This document shows, piece by piece, positions 24,681 through 33,051 of a DNA stretch of 64,000 nucleotides. The DNA is from Mucilaginibacter achroorhodeus (GTDB lineage: Bacteria > Bacteroidota > Bacteroidia > Sphingobacteriales > Sphingobacteriaceae): contig NZ_VOEI01000002.1 in NCBI RefSeq assembly GCF_007846095.1, positions 744,001-808,000 on the forward strand. The letters are read 5' to 3'. Position numbers and translations under genes: made by a program. Position 1 is the first letter of the stretch. The number at the start of each line of letters is the position of its first letter. The notes below the pieces were generated by a model. The model searched no databases. It was not told where the DNA came from and saw nothing but the letters and a program-made list of their open reading frames with translations.

Positions 24681-26468
24681 ATGAAAGACCTCGCTTACCT
24701 AAATAAATTCTTTTACAAATATCGCTGGCGCCTTATCCCGGGTGTATTATTTGTGGTGATATCAAACATTTTTGGGGTGCTGCCTGCGCAGGTTATCCGT
24801 GTAGCGTTTGACCTGGTTACTGATAATATCGGCGTTTATCAATTATTCTCGGGTTTTAACCGCCAGGAAATGATCTACGATATTTTTGGATCGAGCCTGT
24901 TACTCTTCGGCATGCTGGTTTTGATTCTGGCGTTGTTGCGGGGTTTGTTCCTGTTCTTTATGCGGCAGACTATTATCCTGATGTCGCGCCACATTGAATA
25001 TGACCTTAAAAATGAGATCTACGCGCACTACCAGGTGCTATCGCTGGCGTTTTACCGTCGTCACAATACTGGCGACCTGATGAACCGCGTTACTGAAGAC
25101 GTAAGCCGCGTGCGCATGTACCTTGGCCCGGGCATCATGTACAGCATCAACACGGTGGTATTGTTTGCGCTGGTTATTTATGCCATGCTTATTGTGAACG
25201 TCAGGCTGGCTATATTTTCTATTCTGCCCCTACCTATCCTCGCAGTGGTTATCTTCCACGTAAACACCATTATTGAAACGCGTAGCGAAAAGATACAGCA
25301 AAGGTTATCAGGCTTATCAAGTTTTGTGCAGGAGAATTTTTCGGGCATCAGGGTGATACGTTCTTATGTGCGCGAGAATTTTGTGAGGCAGCGCTTTGCT
25401 GCCGAAAGTGAGGACTATAAAACCCAGAGCATGGCTTTGGCAAGGGTACAGGCCATTTTCTTCCCTTCTATGTTATTACTGATAGGGTTAAGCAATGTGA
25501 TAACCATGTACATTGGCGGGGTTGAAGTAATGAAGGGTAACATCACATCAGGCAACATTGCCGAGTTTATTGTTTACCTCAATATGTTGGCCTTCCCGGT
25601 AATTTCTCTGGGATGGGTAACCTCTTTGATAAAACGGGCTGCTGCTTCACAAAAACGTATCAACGAATTTTTGCACCAAAAACCGGAGATCATTTCGCCC
25701 ATTGCGGCATTGCATAAGGTTGCAGGTAAGATAGAATTTGATAACGTAACCTTTAATTACCCCGATACAGGTATCACCGCCCTAAAAAATGTGTCTTTTA
25801 CAGTAAATCCAGGTGAAATGGTGGCCATCATCGGGCGCACAGGGTCGGGGAAATCAACCATTGCCAACCTCATCATGCGGATGTATGATGTTAGCAGCGG
25901 ACAGATCGTTATCGACGGCAAAACTATCAACAGCCTTAACCTGAACAACTATCGTTCGCAAATAGGTTTTGTGCCACAAGAAGTTTTTCTGTTCTCTGAT
26001 AAAATATCACATAATATTGCCTTCAGCGCTGATGTGTTAGATATGCCCGCAGTTGAACAGGCCGCAAAAGATGCTGCTGTTTATGGCAACATCATGGAAC
26101 TGGAGCAAGGATTTGATACCCTGATAGGCGAACGCGGTGTAACCCTTTCAGGCGGCCAAAAGCAACGCGTGAGTATTGCGCGCGCTATTGTAAAGCAGCC
26201 GCAGGTTTTAATATTTGACGATTGCTTATCTGCCGTTGATACCCGTACCGAAGAGGAGATCTTGAGCAACCTTGGCCGAATTATGCAGGGTAAAACAAGT
26301 ATTATAATAGCCCACCGCATATCTACCATAAAAAACGCTGATAACATTCTGGTACTTGATGATGGCAGGATCATAGAGCAAGGCACCCACGATGCTCTCA
26401 TGGAGCTTAAAGGTGCTTACTTTGAGCTTTATGAAAAACAATTGCTCGAAGAGGAGGAAGAAGCGTAA
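24681..26468 (+). CDS. ABC exporter, fused permease and ATPase (MsbA/MDR-like)
   Basis: A 595-aa half-transporter working as a homodimer or with an unseen partner. Six membrane helices occupy residues 10 to 300 (for instance the RLIPGVLFVVISNIFGVLP and SLLLFGMLVLILALLRGLFLF segments). The nucleotide-binding domain has Walker A GRTGSGKST, Q-loop FVPQEVFLF, signature LSGGQKQR, Walker B VLIFDDCLSAVD (Asp-Asp in place of Asp-Glu at the catalytic pair) and the switch IIAHRIST. Lipid or drug export is typical. The ATG at 24681 (MKDLAYLNKFF) is preferred to a TTG at 24642. Confidence 0.93.
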   Translation: MKDLAYLNKFFYKYRWRLIPGVLFVVISNIFGVLPAQVIRVAFDLVTDNIGVYQLFSGFNRQEMIYDIFGSSLLLFGMLVLILALLRGLFLFFMRQTIILMSRHIEYDLKNEIYAHYQVLSLAFYRRHNTGDLMNRVTEDVSRVRMYLGPGIMYSINTVVLFALVIYAMLIVNVRLAIFSILPLPILAVVIFHVNTIIETRSEKIQQRLSGLSSFVQENFSGIRVIRSYVRENFVRQRFAAESEDYKTQSMALARVQAIFFPSMLLLIGLSNVITMYIGGVEVMKGNITSGNIAEFIVYLNMLAFPVISLGWVTSLIKRAAASQKRINEFLHQKPEIISPIAALHKVAGKIEFDNVTFNYPDTGITALKNVSFTVNPGEMVAIIGRTGSGKSTIANLIMRMYDVSSGQIVIDGKTINSLNLNNYRSQIGFVPQEVFLFSDKISHNIAFSADVLDMPAVEQAAKDAAVYGNIMELEQGFDTLIGERGVTLSGGQKQRVSIARAIVKQPQVLIFDDCLSAVDTRTEEEILSNLGRIMQGKTSIIIAHRISTIKNADNILVLDDGRIIEQGTHDALMELKGAYFELYEKQLLEEEEEA

Positions 26469-26589
26469 CTCTATACAGCAAAACAGCGTAAAAGTTTTTA
26501 TAAAAATTTAATATTTGTGAATAAATACTTGCAATTGCAACACTTTTATATATTTTTATAGCACCAAAACTATTACACTAAGCACAAAT

Positions 26590-26910
26590 ATGGGAGATTT
26601 TGACAACAGAGAGCGCGAAGAGGTTTATTCAAAAAAGGTAAGAGCCGGTAAAAGGACATATTTTTTTGATGTTAAGGCAACAAGGTCTAACGATTATTAC
26701 GTAACCATTACCGAGAGCAAAAAACGCCTTGAGGATGGTGTTTTTATCAAACATAAGATATTCCTGTACAAAGAGGACTTTGAAAAATTTGCTGAAGGCC
26801 TTAAAGACACGGTAGAATACATCAAAGCTCATCAGGATGTAACCGAAAAACGTTACGAGTTTAGCGAAAGCCCTGAAGCCGCTCCTGCCGATGAAGATTT
26901 CTCATTCTAA
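26590..26910 (+). CDS. DUF3276 (PUR-alpha-like) nucleic acid-binding protein
   Basis: A 106-aa protein of the DUF3276 family, a bacterial relative of the PUR domain that binds single-stranded nucleic acid. The conserved core is VRAGKRTYFFDVKATRSNDY, then YVTITESKKRLEDG and HKIFLYKEDFEKFAEGL. The tail is acidic. Found almost only in Bacteroidota and spirochaetes; its cellular role is unsettled. Single gene with a strong terminator behind it. Confidence 0.92.
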   Translation: MGDFDNREREEVYSKKVRAGKRTYFFDVKATRSNDYYVTITESKKRLEDGVFIKHKIFLYKEDFEKFAEGLKDTVEYIKAHQDVTEKRYEFSESPEAAPADEDFSF

Positions 26911-26941
26911 CAAGTAAGATTTTCAACCCCTTAATTAATAA

Positions 26942-26980
26942 AAAGACCCCGCCCTTATTAAAGGTGCGGGGTTTTCTTTT
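26942..26980. terminator. bidirectional terminator
   Basis: ACCCCGC at 26946-26952 pairs with GCGGGGT further on, with a CCTT/AAGG inner stem. T-runs follow on the plus strand (TTTTCTTTT) and on the minus strand (TCTTTTTATT). It serves the converging DUF3276 and DUF5362 genes. Confidence 0.85.
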
Positions 26981-26992
26981 ATGATTAATTCT

Positions 26993-27481
26993 TTAACCCC
27001 TCATGGCAGAGGCTGCACCGATACCTGCTATAATGCTGCCGGCAAATATTAATATCATGAGAGAAATATATACGATGGTAATTATACCCCATAGCTTAAA
27101 AAACGACTTTAGTTTTCCTAAGGCATTGGTTAATTCATCGGTATTATAAGTTGCTGCTGCACTTTTAATACGGTTACCAAACTGGTACAGGTACAGCGCG
27201 AAAAAGAAACTTACCGCCGCTATTAAAAGGTAAATACCGGTTATTAATCCACCCATGCCTGCTACAGCCCCCATCATTGGGTTTATTGTAGCCATTGTTG
27301 TCATAATTGTCCCAACAAAAAGCGCAGCTAATGCGATAAAGGCGGTAGCGATAAAACCAACTATCCCCAGGAAATAGGCCCAATCGCCGGCTTTTTTAAG
27401 GTAGTAGATCGCATTTTCTGTTAAAATTAATTGAGGTTGAGCAGATGGCTGTACCGGCGTAATGTTTTCGTTAAATTCCAT
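26993..27481 (-). CDS. DUF5362 membrane protein
   Basis: A 162-aa protein with four membrane helices (about residues 33-58, 72-95, 96-108 and 130-155) and a hydrophilic N-terminus. The stretch LTENAIYYLKKAGDWAYFLGIVGFI followed by YLYQFGNRIKSAA fits the DUF5362 family of Bacteroidota inner membrane proteins. The function is unknown. Confidence 0.72.
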   Translation of the reverse strand: MEFNENITPVQPSAQPQLILTENAIYYLKKAGDWAYFLGIVGFIATAFIALAALFVGTIMTTMATINPMMGAVAGMGGLITGIYLLIAAVSFFFALYLYQFGNRIKSAAATYNTDELTNALGKLKSFFKLWGIITIVYISLMILIFAGSIIAGIGAASAMRG

Positions 27482-27569
27482 TGTGTTTAAGGTGTGATTA
27501 TTTATCTTAAAGATATGATTAAATACCTAAACCTTAACATGTTTAACGTTACTAAATAAAACCTCTACG

Positions 27570-28940
27570 CTATTTATTTATTCCGGGCATGAATAATACC
27601 GCTATTGAAAAATATATGATGAGGCCGGTCACATCTACTAATGTAGCAACAAAAGGCGCTGAAGACGTTGCAGGGTCGGCACCCAACTTTTTCAGAATTA
27701 GCGGAAGCATTGATCCAGCTAAAGAGCCCCATAGCACCACGCCAACCAAAGCGCATGACACTATACCAGCTACAGTCATCCAGTCGTTTCCGTAAATATT
27801 GCTAAAAAATGTCCACACGAATATTCTTAAAAAACCAATAATACCCAATGTTGCTCCTAACAGTAAACCTGAGAGAATTTCACGACGCATCACTCTCCAC
27901 CAATCAGAAAGGGTCACCTCTCCTAAAGCCATTGCTTGTATTATTAGCGTTGAGGCCTGCGAACCGCTGTTACCTCCACTCGAAATAATAAGCGGTACAA
28001 ATAATGCTAAAACAACAGCCTCACCTATGGCATGCTCGTAATGTCCCATAGCTGTCGCTGTAAGCATTTCGCCGAGAAAAAGAACAATAAGCCAGCTAAC
28101 CCTTTTTTTAACCAATCTGAATAGGTTTATGTCCAGGTAAGGCTCATCCAAAGCTTCGGTACCACCAATTTTCTGGATGTCTTCGGTATATTCTTCGTTA
28201 GCGATCCAAAGGATGTCATCCACGGTAACAATACCCAGAAGAATATTCTCGGCATCTACCACCGGCAAAGCAGTGCGGTTATTCATCCTGAAAACATTGA
28301 TGGCTTCTTCCTGCGGGTCGTTGGCACTAAGGGAAATAGATCGCCCGTCCATCAATTCACTTACTTTCGTTTCAGGATCAACCAATAAAATATCGCGGAT
28401 GCGAATGTCATCAAGCAGTACACCACCGCTATCTATCACATAGATCACGTCGATAGTTTCGGAGTTTTTTCCATACCGGCGTATGTGCGATAAAACTCGG
28501 TTCACATCCCAGCTTTTTCTCACGGCCACATAATCTGGCGTCATTAAACGGCCAACACTGTCTTCCTCATAACCAAGCAAACTCAAAGCCTCTTTACGGT
28601 CGGCGGGTGAAAGGTGCAGGATAAGCGTTTTAACTGCATCGCCGTGCAGCTCTGCAAAAAGCGAAGTACGGTCGTCCGGAGGCAACTCGTTTATCAGCTC
28701 TGCTATCTTATTACCCGGAAGTTTCTTAATGATACGCTCCTGCGTAGGGAAATCTAAAATGCGGAATACGTTTACCGCACGGTTAATATTGAGGGTCTCA
28801 ATAAATTTAGCACCGTGCTCAGGTAATTCATCAATCAGGCTTTCAACGTCAGAGATATTTAAGTTGTTCAAATATTCCTGCAACTGATTTTTATCATCTT
28901 GTTCCAGCAGTAATTCTATCTGTTCAACCATCTCTTCCAT
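27570..28940 (-). CDS. mgtE: magnesium transporter MgtE
   Basis: Mg2+ channel of 456 aa acting as a homodimer in the inner membrane. The acidic N domain (residues 1-135; LPGNKIAELINELPPDDRTSLF) is followed by two CBS domains (140-265; SVGRLMTPDYVAV and FRMNNRTALPVVDAENILLGIVTVDD), which sense magnesium. Five membrane helices follow (285-456), with the pore signature PLIISSGGNSGSQASTL. All domains are complete. It diverges from ychF. Confidence 0.96.
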   Translation of the reverse strand: MEEMVEQIELLLEQDDKNQLQEYLNNLNISDVESLIDELPEHGAKFIETLNINRAVNVFRILDFPTQERIIKKLPGNKIAELINELPPDDRTSLFAELHGDAVKTLILHLSPADRKEALSLLGYEEDSVGRLMTPDYVAVRKSWDVNRVLSHIRRYGKNSETIDVIYVIDSGGVLLDDIRIRDILLVDPETKVSELMDGRSISLSANDPQEEAINVFRMNNRTALPVVDAENILLGIVTVDDILWIANEEYTEDIQKIGGTEALDEPYLDINLFRLVKKRVSWLIVLFLGEMLTATAMGHYEHAIGEAVVLALFVPLIISSGGNSGSQASTLIIQAMALGEVTLSDWWRVMRREILSGLLLGATLGIIGFLRIFVWTFFSNIYGNDWMTVAGIVSCALVGVVLWGSLAGSMLPLILKKLGADPATSSAPFVATLVDVTGLIIYFSIAVLFMPGINK

Positions 28941-29035
28941 AAACCTAAAATTTTACATGTTAATACCTTATTACCTGTGGATTTTCCGCCCGCAAAAGTC
29001 GTTTATTTTTTCAAATTTCAAGGCATTTTTTCTGT

Positions 29036-29043
29036 TATCTTTG
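29036..29043 (+). promoter_or_regulatory. putative -7 promoter element of ychF
   Basis: TATCTTTG matches TAnnTTTG, 91 bases before the ychF ATG; no -33 TTG is visible. The leader between holds an imperfect repeat of AAGAATCAGGAA and its complement. Confidence 0.45.
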
Positions 29044-29134
29044 CGCTTTTAAAAGAGGCAGGAAAACAAGAATCAGGAAACAAGATTCTTTTCTTGATTC
29101 CTGGCTCTTGAAATCTTGATTCAAAAAATAAATA

Positions 29135-30238
29135 ATGGGTTTACAATGTGGTATAGTGGGTTTGCCAAACGTGGGTAAGTCTACACTTTTTAACTGTTTA
29201 TCAAATGCAAAGGCGCAGGCGGCTAACTTTCCGTTCTGTACCATTGAACCAAACGTAGGTGTTATCACCGTTCCGGATGAGCGCCTTACAAAGCTTGTTG
29301 AGATCGTAAATCCGAAGAGCATTGTACCTAACGTTATTGAAATTGTGGATATTGCCGGCCTTGTTAAAGGTGCCAGCAAAGGCGAAGGTTTGGGTAACCA
29401 GTTCCTGGGCAACATCCGCGCTACCAACGCTATTATACACGTTTTACGCTGCTTTGATAACGATAACGTGATACATGTTGATGGTTCTGTTGATCCCATC
29501 CGTGATAAAGAGATCATAGATACCGAGCTACAACTTAAGGACCTTGAATCTATCGAGAAAAAGATTCAGAAGGTTGAAAAAATGGCAAAAACCGGTGGCG
29601 ATAAAGAAGCCAAAAAGGCTTATGAAATTGCGCTGGTTTACCGCGAGCACCTGTTGGCTGGTAAATCTGCCCGTACTGCACCTGTTGCCGAAGAAGATAA
29701 AGAATACATTGAAGACCTGCACCTGCTTACCGCCAAACCAGTTTTATACGTTTGTAACGTTGACGAAACTGCTGTAAACACAGGCAACGCTTATGTTGAC
29801 AAAGTACGCGAAGCTGTTAAAGACGAAAACGCCGAGGTATTAATTATATCTGCCCAAATAGAGTCTGAAATTTCTCAGCTGGATACTTTTGAAGAGCGCC
29901 AGATGTTTTTGGATGACCTTGGTTTAACTGAATCGGGCGTGAATAAGCTGATCAAAGCGGCATATAAACTGCTTAACCTGGCTACTTACTTTACCGCCGG
30001 TGTACAAGAAGTACGTGCATGGACCATCACACAAGGCTTTACGGCTCCGCAAGCGGCCGGTGTTATCCATACCGACTTTGAGAAAGGCTTTATCCGCGCT
30101 GAGGTGATCAAATACGAAGATTTTGTAAAACACAACGGCTCTGAAGCGGCTATTAAAGAAGCCGGCAAAATGGGCATTGAAGGCAAAACCTATATTGTGC
30201 AGGATGGTGACGTTATGCACTTTAGGTTTAACGTGTAA
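29135..30238 (+). CDS. ychF: ribosome-associated ATPase YchF
   Basis: Obg-family P-loop ATPase of 367 aa that binds ribosomes and dampens stress responses. The P-loop is GLPNVGKST (residues 8-16) and Walker B is VDIAGLVKGASKGEGLG. The G4 position is CNVDE in place of NKxD, which explains ATP preference. The C-terminal TGS-like domain has AWTITQGFTAPQAAGVIHTDFEKGFIRAEV in the usual form. Length and start are standard. Confidence 0.96.
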   Translation: MGLQCGIVGLPNVGKSTLFNCLSNAKAQAANFPFCTIEPNVGVITVPDERLTKLVEIVNPKSIVPNVIEIVDIAGLVKGASKGEGLGNQFLGNIRATNAIIHVLRCFDNDNVIHVDGSVDPIRDKEIIDTELQLKDLESIEKKIQKVEKMAKTGGDKEAKKAYEIALVYREHLLAGKSARTAPVAEEDKEYIEDLHLLTAKPVLYVCNVDETAVNTGNAYVDKVREAVKDENAEVLIISAQIESEISQLDTFEERQMFLDDLGLTESGVNKLIKAAYKLLNLATYFTAGVQEVRAWTITQGFTAPQAAGVIHTDFEKGFIRAEVIKYEDFVKHNGSEAAIKEAGKMGIEGKTYIVQDGDVMHFRFNV

Positions 30239-30239
30239 G

Positions 30240-30263
30240 CCACCAGCCTCGGCCGGCTGGTGG
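30240..30263 (+). other. perfect hairpin after ychF
   Basis: CCACCAGCC at 30240-30248 pairs perfectly with GGCTGGTGG at 30255-30263. It starts right after the ychF stop, but no T-run follows, so termination is uncertain; it could protect the mRNA end. Confidence 0.5.
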
Positions 30264-30284
30264 AGGAGCAAAAGATAAAAGCAA

Positions 30285-30375
30285 TTGTCATTTCGAACGA
30301 GCGACAGCGAGGAGAAATCTTCTAAATCGTAAGTATCGCGCGTAGAAGATTTCTCACTGTCGTTCGTAATGACAA
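30285..30375. repeat. nested palindromic repeat (TCATTTCGAACGA family)
   Basis: The outer arms TTGTCATTTCGAACGA (30285-30300) and TCGTTCGTAATGACAA (30360-30375) match with one mismatch. Inner arms AGAAATCTTCTA (30313-30324) and TAGAAGATTTCT (30343-30354) are perfect. A truncated relative is at 17266-17323. Its architecture is the same as that of the repeat at 3-111. Confidence 0.75.
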
Positions 30376-30394
30376 CGCGGTTGTTATAAAAAGC

Positions 30395-30422
30395 AAAAGC
30401 CCCTATTCGGGGCTTTTCTTTT
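30395..30422. terminator. terminator between ychF and the SDR gene
   Basis: AAAAGCCCC and GGGGCTTTT (9 bases each, loop TATTC) followed by CTTTTT on the plus strand. It directly abuts the end of the opposing SDR gene and may act in both directions. Confidence 0.8.
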
Positions 30423-31276
30423 TATCGCTCGTTTTCAGGAAAATCTGCTCCCAGGGTGAGCTCTTTATAGGCTTCAAAGTTTTGCTTCAGCATGTCCAGC
30501 TTTTCGTTAGCCATATCAAAGGCCATCTTACCCAATAGCAAGCGCAATTTGGTATCGCCATCTTCAACAGCATCAATAATTGCCTGAGAACCACGAACAG
30601 GGTCGCCTACTTGCTTGCCGCTGCCTTCCAAACTGGCCGCCATACGTTTGCCTACAGTATCTTTGTAATCGTCGAGCTTAGTTTCAGTGCGTTCTGTTGA
30701 CCTTCCTGCCCAATCAGTACGGAATGGCCCAGGCTCCACCAGTAACACTTTAATGCCAAGCGCCCCTACTTCCTGCGACAATGATTCAGACAAGCCCTCT
30801 ACCGCAAATTTTGTAGCATGATAAAATCCTGTAGAAGTGAACGCCCTCAGACCACCTATCGATGAAAAGTTAACAATATGGCCTTTGCGCTGATCGCGCA
30901 TATGTGGCAATACCGCTTGCGTCATGTTCACTAAACCAAAGAAATTGGTCTCGAACTGGTTGCGGATCTTATCTTCCTCTCCTTCTTCAATACTGGTGAA
31001 ATATCCGTAACCTGCATTATTAACCAAAACGTCTATCTTTCCAAACTTGTCAATAGTTTGTTTAACTGCGTCGGTTATTTGTGCCTTATCGGTAACATCA
31101 AGTTTCAATACAAGACTGTTCTCATTGTGCCCATCGGCGATATCCTTGATTTTGTCAGGATTTCGTGCAGTAATAACCGTATTGTAGCCTTTATCTAAAA
31201 GCAGTTTTGCCAGTTCGCGACCAAAGCCGGTAGAACAACCGGTTATAAACCACACAGGTGCATTATTATTTTCCAT
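30422..31276 (-). CDS. short-chain dehydrogenase/reductase
   Basis: A 284-aa NAD(P)-dependent oxidoreductase of the classical SDR type. The cofactor loop is TGCSTGFG (residues 12-19), then NNAGYG (86-91). The catalytic triad is Ser139, Tyr152 and Lys156 (GFYHATK). An Arg at position 38 in ITARNP suggests NADP preference. The closest described type is the oxidoreductase group that acts on unknown aldehydes or ketones. No neighbours hint at a pathway; it diverges from msrA. Confidence 0.9.
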   Translation of the reverse strand: MENNNAPVWFITGCSTGFGRELAKLLLDKGYNTVITARNPDKIKDIADGHNENSLVLKLDVTDKAQITDAVKQTIDKFGKIDVLVNNAGYGYFTSIEEGEEDKIRNQFETNFFGLVNMTQAVLPHMRDQRKGHIVNFSSIGGLRAFTSTGFYHATKFAVEGLSESLSQEVGALGIKVLLVEPGPFRTDWAGRSTERTETKLDDYKDTVGKRMAASLEGSGKQVGDPVRGSQAIIDAVEDGDTKLRLLLGKMAFDMANEKLDMLKQNFEAYKELTLGADFPENER

Positions 31277-31441
31277 AGTTTAGTTTTTATGTACTATTTA
31301 CAACTTGCAGGTGCGTTAAGAGTTTGCATGGTTGTGAGCTTGTTTTGTCAGCGTGATATCATAAACAAGTTAATGGCTTAATTTGTAAATTCGTACAGGT
31401 CAAAATCTCGTTTATAATAATAAACCAAGAATACAGCCACC

Positions 31442-32068
31442 ATGTTAAAAAAATCAGCATTATTTATCTGTACTATATTGTTCGCTGCAACGGCTTTTGC
31501 AGGCAGCAAGCCTGCTGCTAAGTATACAGCTGCAAAGCTGGATACGGCGACCTTCGCAACCGGATGTTTCTGGTGTACCGAAGCAAAGTTTCAGCAACTT
31601 AAAGGTGTAAAAAGCGTCACGTCCGGCTTTACCGGCGGCAAGGTGCCCAATCCATCTTACAAATTAGTTTGTACCGGTACAACCGGCCATGCCGAAGCTT
31701 GTAATATTGTATATGACCCATCAGTGATCAGCTATGACGAATTATTAGAGGCTTTCTTTGTAGCCCATGATCCAACACAGCTTAACCGCCAGGGTAATGA
31801 TGTGGGTACGCAATACCGCTCGGCCATTTTTTACCACAATGCCGCCCAAAAGCAAAAGGCAGACTATTACATTAAAAAACTAAACGCCGAAAAAGTATAC
31901 AAGAGCAATATCGTTACCCAGGTAGCGCCTTTTAAAGTGTTCTACAAAGCCGAGGATTATCACCAGAACTACTTTAACCAAAATGGCAGCCAGCCCTATT
32001 GTAAGTATGTGATACAGCCCGAACTGGAAAAATTTAAAAAAGTATTTAAAAACAAGCTTAAAAGCTAA
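31442..32068 (+). CDS. msrA: peptide-methionine (S)-S-oxide reductase, exported
   Basis: Repairs methionine S-sulfoxide in oxidised proteins. The catalytic Cys42 is in GCFWC, with a second Cys at 45 and a resolving Cys close to the end (SQPYCKYV). The core SGFTGGKVPNPSYKLVCTGTTGHAE is complete. A signal peptide (residues 1-20, ending AFA) sends it out of the cytoplasm, so it repairs envelope proteins. The 208-aa gene overlaps msrB by one base, TAATG. Confidence 0.95.
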   Translation: MLKKSALFICTILFAATAFAGSKPAAKYTAAKLDTATFATGCFWCTEAKFQQLKGVKSVTSGFTGGKVPNPSYKLVCTGTTGHAEACNIVYDPSVISYDELLEAFFVAHDPTQLNRQGNDVGTQYRSAIFYHNAAQKQKADYYIKKLNAEKVYKSNIVTQVAPFKVFYKAEDYHQNYFNQNGSQPYCKYVIQPELEKFKKVFKNKLKS

Positions 32069-32589
32069 TGAAGCAATTAATGATAGCCCTGGCTATATGC
32101 ATGGGCGTAACTGCCGCAGCATCGGCACAAAACTTAAAGAGTAGCAAGGGACACGCAAATAATCCTTATTATTCTAACACAGACACCAGGCATTTAAACG
32201 TGAGTAATGCCGAGTGGAAGAAGATACTACCCCCGGCCCTCTATGCCACAGCTCGCGAAGCTGCAACGGAACGTGCCTTTACTGGTAAATTCTGGAATGC
32301 CAATGCAAAAGGCACTTACTATTGTGCAGTTTGCGGCAACAAGCTTTTCCGCTCTGATGCTAAATTTGCCAGCGATTGCGGTTGGCCAAGTTTCTTTGAG
32401 CCATCGCGCAAGGATGCCGTTATATACAAAGAAGACCACACTTACGGAATGGATCGCACTGAAGTGCTGTGTGCGCGTTGCGACTCACACCTGGGCCACA
32501 TTTTTGACGACGGACCAAAACCAACCGGAAAACGATTTTGTATGAACTCGGTTTCGCTTGATTTCCAACCGGACGGGTTTGGAAAGTAA
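32068..32589 (+). CDS. msrB: peptide-methionine (R)-S-oxide reductase, exported
   Basis: Partner of MsrA for the R-sulfoxide form, 173 aa. A signal peptide (residues 1-20, ending ASA) makes it envelope-located too. The four zinc cysteines are Cys86, Cys89 (CAVC), Cys135 and Cys138 (CARC), and the catalytic Cys158 lies in KRFCMNSVSLDF. Translationally coupled to msrA. In many bacteria the two domains are fused; here they are separate genes with separate export signals. Confidence 0.95.
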   Translation: MKQLMIALAICMGVTAAASAQNLKSSKGHANNPYYSNTDTRHLNVSNAEWKKILPPALYATAREAATERAFTGKFWNANAKGTYYCAVCGNKLFRSDAKFASDCGWPSFFEPSRKDAVIYKEDHTYGMDRTEVLCARCDSHLGHIFDDGPKPTGKRFCMNSVSLDFQPDGFGK

Positions 32590-32615
32590 AGTTTCTTAAA
32601 TAGAACTTTTTGATT

Positions 32616-32646
32616 AAAGTCCTCTCCTGTTGGAGGGGACTTTTTT
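32616..32646 (+). terminator. terminator of msrA-msrB
   Basis: AAAGTCC with TCTCC continuing, loop TGTT, and the matching GGAGGGGACTTT, then TTTTT. One bulged pair. It lies 27 bases after the msrB stop. Confidence 0.75.
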
Positions 32647-32658
32647 GTTGAATAGTTG

Positions 32659-32945
32659 ACTCACCCCGACATCGCCTTCGGCTCGTCGACCCTCTCTGCT
32701 TCGCAAAGAGGGTGAAGAATTTCATTTCCTTGCTCCTAACCCTCTTTGCGCGCAGCGAAGAGAGGGTGGTCAAGCGGAGCGATGACCGGGTGAGTTAAAT
32801 CCTGAATTTTCACTCACCCCGACATTGCCTTCGGCTCGTCGACTCTCTCTGCTTCGCAAAAAGAGTGAAAAATTCTTTTCTTGCTTATACCCTCTTTTCG
32901 CAAAGCGAAGAGAGGGTGGTCGAGCGGAGCGATGACCGGGTGAGT
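32659..32945. repeat. tandem pair of ACTCACCCCGAC repeat elements
   Basis: Two units, about 138 and 134 bases, with a period of 153 (TCACCCC at 32661 and 32814). Each starts ACTCACCCCGAC, contains a CCCTCTCT...AGAGGG hairpin and a second CCCTCTTT...AGAGAGGGT hairpin, and ends GACCGGGTGAGT, so that each unit has ACTCACCC/GGGTGAGT terminal inverted repeats. A partial copy lies at 17190-17246. The gap 32590-33051 contains nothing else but two terminators. Confidence 0.8.
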
Positions 32946-32975
32946 CAACTCATGAACTTTACTCACCATATAACG

Positions 32976-33010
32976 CAAAAGCGCCCGCAACTTTTGGTTG
33001 CGGGCGTTTT
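32976..33010. terminator. terminator of the Oar-like receptor gene
   Basis: CGCCCGCAAC at 32982-32991 pairs perfectly with GTTGCGGGCG at 32997-33006, followed by T-runs in both directions. It is 42 bases past the stop of the minus-strand receptor gene. Confidence 0.85.
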
Positions 33011-33051
33011 GATTAAATTAATATAAAGAACGCGTGAAAAAAGAATTTCCG

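Noticed and set aside
32420..32773. 117-codon minus-strand frame over the end of msrB and the repeat
   Set aside because: It crosses a terminator and a repeat element and is antisense to msrB.
32659..32945. Possible CRISPR-like array
   Set aside because: There are only two long units with internal hairpins, and no spacers of equal length or cas genes.
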